This document shows positions 61,534 to 64,000 of a DNA stretch of 64,000 nt, piece after piece. The notes under the pieces were generated by a model. The model had not been told where the DNA came from. It did no database searches and saw only the letters and a list, made by a program, of their open reading frames with translations. Source of the DNA: Nitrospirillum viridazoti CBAmc (lineage in GTDB: Bacteria; Pseudomonadota; Alphaproteobacteria; Azospirillales; Azospirillaceae); NCBI RefSeq assembly GCF_000730165.1, contig NZ_CP022112.1, positions 124,001 through 188,000 on the forward strand, written 5' to 3'. The position numbers and the translations under genes are program-made. Position 1 is the first letter of the stretch. Every line of letters begins with the position of its first letter.

Positions 61534-62763
61534 ATGCATTTTAGGAAAATTGCCCTGGCAACGATCTATTTTTGCCTGGCAAGCCCGTTGGGGCCAGCGG
61601 CCGCGCAGACCTGTGTTGCATTGCAGCATGCCGTACGGGGCGCCGCGCCCGGATCGGGCCCCCGTTTCGTGGTCAGCTACCCCGGCGACACCCATCCCGC
61701 CTTGGCGCACAGCGCGTTCACCTACGACAACGCCCTGACCACCATCGCCTTGGTGGCATGCGGCCATGTCGAGGACGCCCGCCTTGTTGGCGACGCCCTG
61801 GCACGGGCGGCCACCACCGACCGGACCTTCAAGGATGGGCGGGTGCGCAACGCCTACCGCGCGGGTGCTGCCGCCAGCCCGCCTCTGCCGCCCGGCTGGT
61901 GGGATGACAAAGCCGGCCAATGGGCGGAGGACGGCTATCAGGACGGCAGCGCCACGGGAAACGTGATCTGGGCGGCGCTGGCCCTGCTGACGCTGCACGA
62001 GGCGACGGGCGAGGCGGCCTATCGTGACCGCGCTGCCGGCCTGATGCGCTGGGTGGCGGACCTGATGGCAGACCCCGCCCAGCCGGGTGGGTTCATCGGC
62101 GGACTGGACGGTTTCGATCCCGCCCAACAGCGCCTGAATTACAAGGCGACGGAACACAACATCGATGCCGTGGCGGCCTTCACCTGGCTGGCACGCTTGA
62201 CGGGCGACGCCGCCTGGACCCGCCACGCCGCCCTGGCGCGGGGTTTCGTCGCGGCGGCCTGGGACGGGACGGAGGGGCGTTTCCGCATCGGCACCAAGCC
62301 GGACGGCCGCAGTTGGGCGCCCGGGGCGGCGCTGGACATACAATTATGGGCGCATCTGGCCATCGGGGATGCGCCGGCCGATTGGCGCCGGTCGCTGGCT
62401 TGGGTGGAGGTGCACCACGCCACCGCCGGCGGCTTCGACTTCAATGACGACCGCGACGGCGTCTGGATCGAGGGTACGGCGCAGGCGGCCCTCACCTACA
62501 AGATGCTGGGGCAGTCGGACAAGGCGGCGGCGGCCCTGGCCACCGTCCAGGCGGCCAGGGAGCCGGGCGGGCTGCTCTACGCCACCGCCGCCGGCACGGT
62601 CAGCACAGGCCTAGCGGTCGGCCCGAGTTCAACCACGGACGACTTCCGCTATTACCACCAGCCCCATCTGGGCGCTACGGCCTGGGCCGCCCTGGCGGAG
62701 ACGGGCTGGAACCCCTTCACTGGCCGGCGTGTGGAGGTGAGGGAAAAAGCCACGCGGCCGTAA
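61534..62763 (+). CDS. Secreted helical-toroid protein, possible glycosidase-like
   Basis: A 409-residue exported protein with a signal peptide ending near GPAAAQ. The rest is a chain of helix pairs (TYDNALTTIALVACG, NVIWAALALLTLHEATGEAAYRD, NIDAVAAFTWLARLTGDAAW, WIEGTAQAALTYKMLG) with YDNA, GLDGFD and DFNDDRDGVW loops, as in (alpha/alpha)6 carbohydrate enzymes. No catalytic acid can be assigned. ATG 61534 is used; 61516 is in frame. It is not adjacent to other sugar genes. Confidence 0.6.
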   Translation: MHFRKIALATIYFCLASPLGPAAAQTCVALQHAVRGAAPGSGPRFVVSYPGDTHPALAHSAFTYDNALTTIALVACGHVEDARLVGDALARAATTDRTFKDGRVRNAYRAGAAASPPLPPGWWDDKAGQWAEDGYQDGSATGNVIWAALALLTLHEATGEAAYRDRAAGLMRWVADLMADPAQPGGFIGGLDGFDPAQQRLNYKATEHNIDAVAAFTWLARLTGDAAWTRHAALARGFVAAAWDGTEGRFRIGTKPDGRSWAPGAALDIQLWAHLAIGDAPADWRRSLAWVEVHHATAGGFDFNDDRDGVWIEGTAQAALTYKMLGQSDKAAAALATVQAAREPGGLLYATAAGTVSTGLAVGPSSTTDDFRYYHQPHLGATAWAALAETGWNPFTGRRVEVREKATRP

Positions 62764-62890
62764 GTCAATGACCAACTTATTCATCGTTTGTTAAGGGCGT
62801 TGACGGGAGGATTGAAGGTCCTGTCGTGCCGGCGGAACCGGGGGAAAGCAGGTCACAAGTCATCATTGCCGTGTTTCATGGGAGTAGACG

Positions 62891-64000
62891 ATGAAGCTGG
62901 GCACGAAGATTCTGTCGCCGGTCATCATTCTTGCCATGGTTGCTTTCCTGGTCTTCTTGTCGGGTGTTGTAGGATTGTCGAGGGTCAATCAGGGCGCCAG
63001 CGCCGTGGTCCAATCCAACACCCGGATCCTGACCGCCGCAGAACTTCGGGCTACCAGTCGGGCCCTGCAACGCGACGCCTTGAACCTCATCGCCGAGGAA
63101 GCGGCCGGCCGCAGCGAAATCCTGCAGCGCTTCGGCAGCCGCTTGAAAGAAATGGCGGACCTGAACGATAGGCTGGAGCCCATGCTGGTGGCGGCCAAGG
63201 CGCCGGAGGCGGGCCGCCTGGGGCCCCTGGAACGCGACGTTATGACGGCGCTGGAACTGGTACGCGCCCAAGTCGCGGCGGGCAAGGCGGAGGAGGCGCA
63301 GGCCACATTCCGGACCCAGGTGCGAACGGCGGAGAGAGCGGCATCCGCGCTGACCGACCCCTTGATCGAGCGCGGCATCGCCCGCATCGCCGAGGAGGCA
63401 ACCGACCTATCGGCCACGCAGTCGATGACCCTTGGAATCATGATCGCCACGGCGTTGCTGGGCATCGTGGCGGGTGTCGCGCTGTCGCTGTTGATCGCCC
63501 GGCGCGCCGTGACCGAGCCCATCATCCGGGTCACGCAGGCCATGGCTCGTCTGGCCAGCAAGGACTACGCCTTCGACCTCGCCGGGGCCAACCGCGCGGA
63601 TGAGGTTGGGGACATGGTGCGGGCCATCACCGTCTGCCGGGATGAAATGCGGCGGGCCGACGAATTGGAAGCGCAGCAGGCGCGCGACCGCGCGGAGCGG
63701 GAGGCCAAGCAGGCCCAACGGCTGGCCCTGGTGGAGACCTTCGTCGCGCGGATGAATGGCATGTCGGGGGATTTGAACGAAGAAGCCGGCCACCTCCGCA
63801 CCAGTTCCCAGTACCTGTCACAGGCGGCGCAGGAGACCAGCGTACGCACCGACCAGGCCTCCACGGCCACCAACCGGACGGCGGCCAACGTGCAGACGGT
63901 GGCGGCCGCGACCGAGGAATTGTCCGCCTCTATCCGGGAAATCAGCGCTCGCGCGGCGGAGACGGCCGGCACCTCCAGCACCGGTGCCGACGAGGCGCGC
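62891..64000 (+). CDS. Methyl-accepting chemotaxis protein, cut by the window end
   Basis: The first 370 codons of a chemoreceptor. A membrane helix near residues 8-28 is followed by a helical sensor domain with SRALQRDALN at 56-65, a second helix (about 178-200), a HAMP region (ITEPIIRVTQAMARLASKDY... near 207-260), and the start of the signalling coiled coil (TVAAATEELSASIREISARAAETAG). GGAG six bases before ATG 62891 supports the start. The distal signalling domain lies beyond 64000. The sensor half is collinear with the truncated protein at 29926. Confidence 0.92.
   Translation, partial: MKLGTKILSPVIILAMVAFLVFLSGVVGLSRVNQGASAVVQSNTRILTAAELRATSRALQRDALNLIAEEAAGRSEILQRFGSRLKEMADLNDRLEPMLVAAKAPEAGRLGPLERDVMTALELVRAQVAAGKAEEAQATFRTQVRTAERAASALTDPLIERGIARIAEEATDLSATQSMTLGIMIATALLGIVAGVALSLLIARRAVTEPIIRVTQAMARLASKDYAFDLAGANRADEVGDMVRAITVCRDEMRRADELEAQQARDRAEREAKQAQRLALVETFVARMNGMSGDLNEEAGHLRTSSQYLSQAAQETSVRTDQASTATNRTAANVQTVAAATEELSASIREISARAAETAGTSSTGADEAR

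Noticed and set aside
1-64000. CRISPR arrays, rRNA or tRNA genes
   Set aside because: No regularly spaced repeats and no recognisable rRNA or tRNA sequence were found by reading both strands.

Overview
The window looks like the chromosome of a high-GC alphaproteobacterium, probably a Rhodospirillales or Azospirillum-related lineage. I infer this from the layout of the hopanoid genes, the MEP-pathway genes placed among them, the chemotaxis receptor and the GC-rich codon use. No rRNA, tRNA, CRISPR array, integrase or insertion sequence was seen.

Region 1 (1-29437) is a hopanoid supercluster. On the plus strand are dxs, hpnM, hpnI, hpnJ, hpnK and hpnL, with a MlaA-type lipoprotein gene on the minus strand between hpnM and hpnI. 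Further on are the exporter hpnN (minus), ispH and hpnH (plus), and then hpnG, shc and the tightly overlapping hpnEDCBA set (minus, read from hpnA to hpnE). dxs and ispH supply isoprenoid precursor. HpnD, HpnC and HpnE make squalene, Shc cyclises it, HpnH and HpnG add and trim the adenosyl side chain, HpnI, HpnK and HpnJ build the aminosugar or cyclitol headgroup, and HpnM, HpnN, HpnL and possibly MlaA handle lipid transport. Two blocks interrupt the set: a tandem pair of PiT phosphate transporters with a HAD hydrolase between them and a VOC protein after them (8745-13471), and copCD (16278-18366).

Region 2 (29438-42185) is mixed. It holds a truncated chemoreceptor-like protein, a TetR regulator divergent from an EmrAB-type efflux pair, a Wzm/Wzt-like ABC exporter, ilvD, a CBS-domain protein, and three yceI genes with a cytochrome b561 gene.

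Region 3 (42507-56125) contains two separate bufferin-type RiPP operons, each with a DUF2282 precursor, a DUF692 MNIO enzyme and a DUF2063 partner. Both precursors keep a C-x10-C-x6/8-C-x20-C pattern. The second operon also has a DoxX gene and is followed by a same-strand gene for a protein with an aspartic-protease-like DTGS motif. Between the operons lie nhaA, a methyltransferase, an Old Yellow Enzyme-ArsR pair, a large Tat-exported glycosidase-like protein and a LysR regulator. With copCD, the bufferins suggest a strong copper or thiophilic-metal defence theme.

Region 4 (56336-64000) carries an amidase, a secreted M28 peptidase coupled to an MFS exporter, small secreted or membrane proteins, a secreted toroid-like protein, and the start of a methyl-accepting chemotaxis protein that runs off the window. 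That receptor is collinear with the truncated one in region 2.
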